Below are positions 5,390 through 5,684 of a stretch of 5,684 nt of DNA, one piece after another (position 1 is the first letter of the stretch; every line of letters starts with the position of its first letter). The stretch comes from an uncultured Flavobacteriales bacterium. GTDB taxonomy: Bacteria; Bacteroidota; Bacteroidia; Palsa-965. The DNA is taken from the NCBI GenBank assembly GCA_946478675.1, contig CAMLEF010000304.1, positions 1 to 5,684 of the forward strand. Direction: 5' to 3'. The notes beneath the pieces are model-generated. The model saw nothing but the letters and a program-made list of their open reading frames with translations. It was not told the DNA's origin and ran no database searches. The position numbers were made by a program, and so were the translations under genes.

Positions 5390-5684
5390 GCGTGGTTGCT
5401 GCGTGCGTAACCGAGCCCTGCGATGCATTCCTGCAATTCGCGTTCGACTTCCGCCAGCGTTTCGGGTGTGTACTCATCGTTGCGCGACACGACGCCTTTG
5501 TTGAAATGCACGGTCTCTTTTTTCTTCGCTGCAAATTCGGCAACGACGGCTGCAGTATTTTTTTTCGATTCGCTCCAGCCGAGCCAGTCGAGCACTTTGG
5601 CTAATTCGTTTTCCGGCTGCTGCATGAGTTGCTCGTAACGCACGAACAAAACTTTTCCGTAACGTTTCCATTCGGAAAAACGGC
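5386..5684 (-). CDS. Second sulfotransferase, C-terminal part only (5' end beyond the window)
   Basis: The minus strand is open from the right edge (first full codon at 5682) for 98 residues to a TGA at 5386-5388. It begins RFSEWKRYGKVLFVRYEQL, which aligns with the HFVRYEDL region of the neighbouring sulfotransferase, then a helix with LAKVLDWLGW (27-36), and ends with the block HFNKGVVSRNDEYTPETL (59-76), corresponding to the RKGxxGxW C-terminal PAPS-binding region, followed by ECIAGLGYA. The linker between the two blocks is shorter than in the next gene and the Trp of the block is absent, so it is a different subtype rather than a recent copy. The TTG at 5649 is an internal codon, not a start, because family-like sequence continues upstream of it. 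It overlaps the next gene by four bases (ATGA), so the two are co-transcribed and coupled. The PAPS loop and any promoter are outside the window. Confidence 0.85.
   Translation of the reverse strand, partial: RFSEWKRYGKVLFVRYEQLMQQPENELAKVLDWLGWSESKKNTAAVVAEFAAKKKETVHFNKGVVSRNDEYTPETLAEVERELQECIAGLGYARSNHA

Noticed and set aside
5390..5428. Longer N-terminus of the complete sulfotransferase from 5428
   Set aside because: The added residues (Arg-rich) come from the other frame of the upstream gene; the ATG at 5389 forms the common ATGA overlap.

Overview
The window reads as a piece of a Bacteroidota chromosome. This is an inference from several things visible in the sequence: candidate promoters of the TAnnTTTG (-7) type close to start codons, no clear Shine-Dalgarno sequences, a WG-repeat lipoprotein with a Bacteroidota-style short signal peptide, a secreted protein whose signal peptide ends in SAQ, and intergenic DNA built from short degenerate tandem or inverted repeats. 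I cannot name a genus. I see no tRNA, rRNA, CRISPR array, insertion sequence or phage gene.

Layout. At the left edge, on the minus strand, is a WG-repeat lipoprotein gene (1-734) that runs off the window. A 249-bp divergent intergenic region (735-983) carries a long, nearly perfect inverted repeat (786-847) and candidate promoters for both flanking genes. On the plus strand follows a secreted protein of unknown function (984-2051) that looks internally duplicated. A 217-bp gap (2052-2268) holds three different degenerate tandem repeats in a row. Next is a tightly coupled two-gene unit on the plus strand: an MBOAT-family membrane O-acyltransferase (2269-3717) and a membrane-anchored SGNH-type protein (3717-4604), joined by a TGATG stop/start. 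Facing them on the minus strand is a second coupled pair: a complete PAPS-dependent sulfotransferase (4601-5389) preceded by the C-terminal part of another sulfotransferase (5386 to the right edge), joined by an ATGA overlap. The two units meet tail to tail and share a TTAA at which both stop codons lie.

How the genes may work together. MBOAT plus SGNH is the known core of export-linked O-acylation of cell-surface polymers (AlgI with AlgJ/AlgX, DltB with DltD, PatA with PatB). Sulfotransferases add sulfate from PAPS to hydroxyl groups of sugars, lipids or small molecules. Their adjacency suggests a locus that decorates a surface glycan or lipid with acyl and sulfate groups. That joint role is inference: no glycosyltransferase, polymerase or flippase lies in the window, and the two pairs are on opposite strands, so they are not one operon. 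No wholly new system can be demonstrated here. The most unusual material is the pair of intergenic repeats that share a three-part CAC...AAG design, and the compact junction between the acylation and sulfation units.
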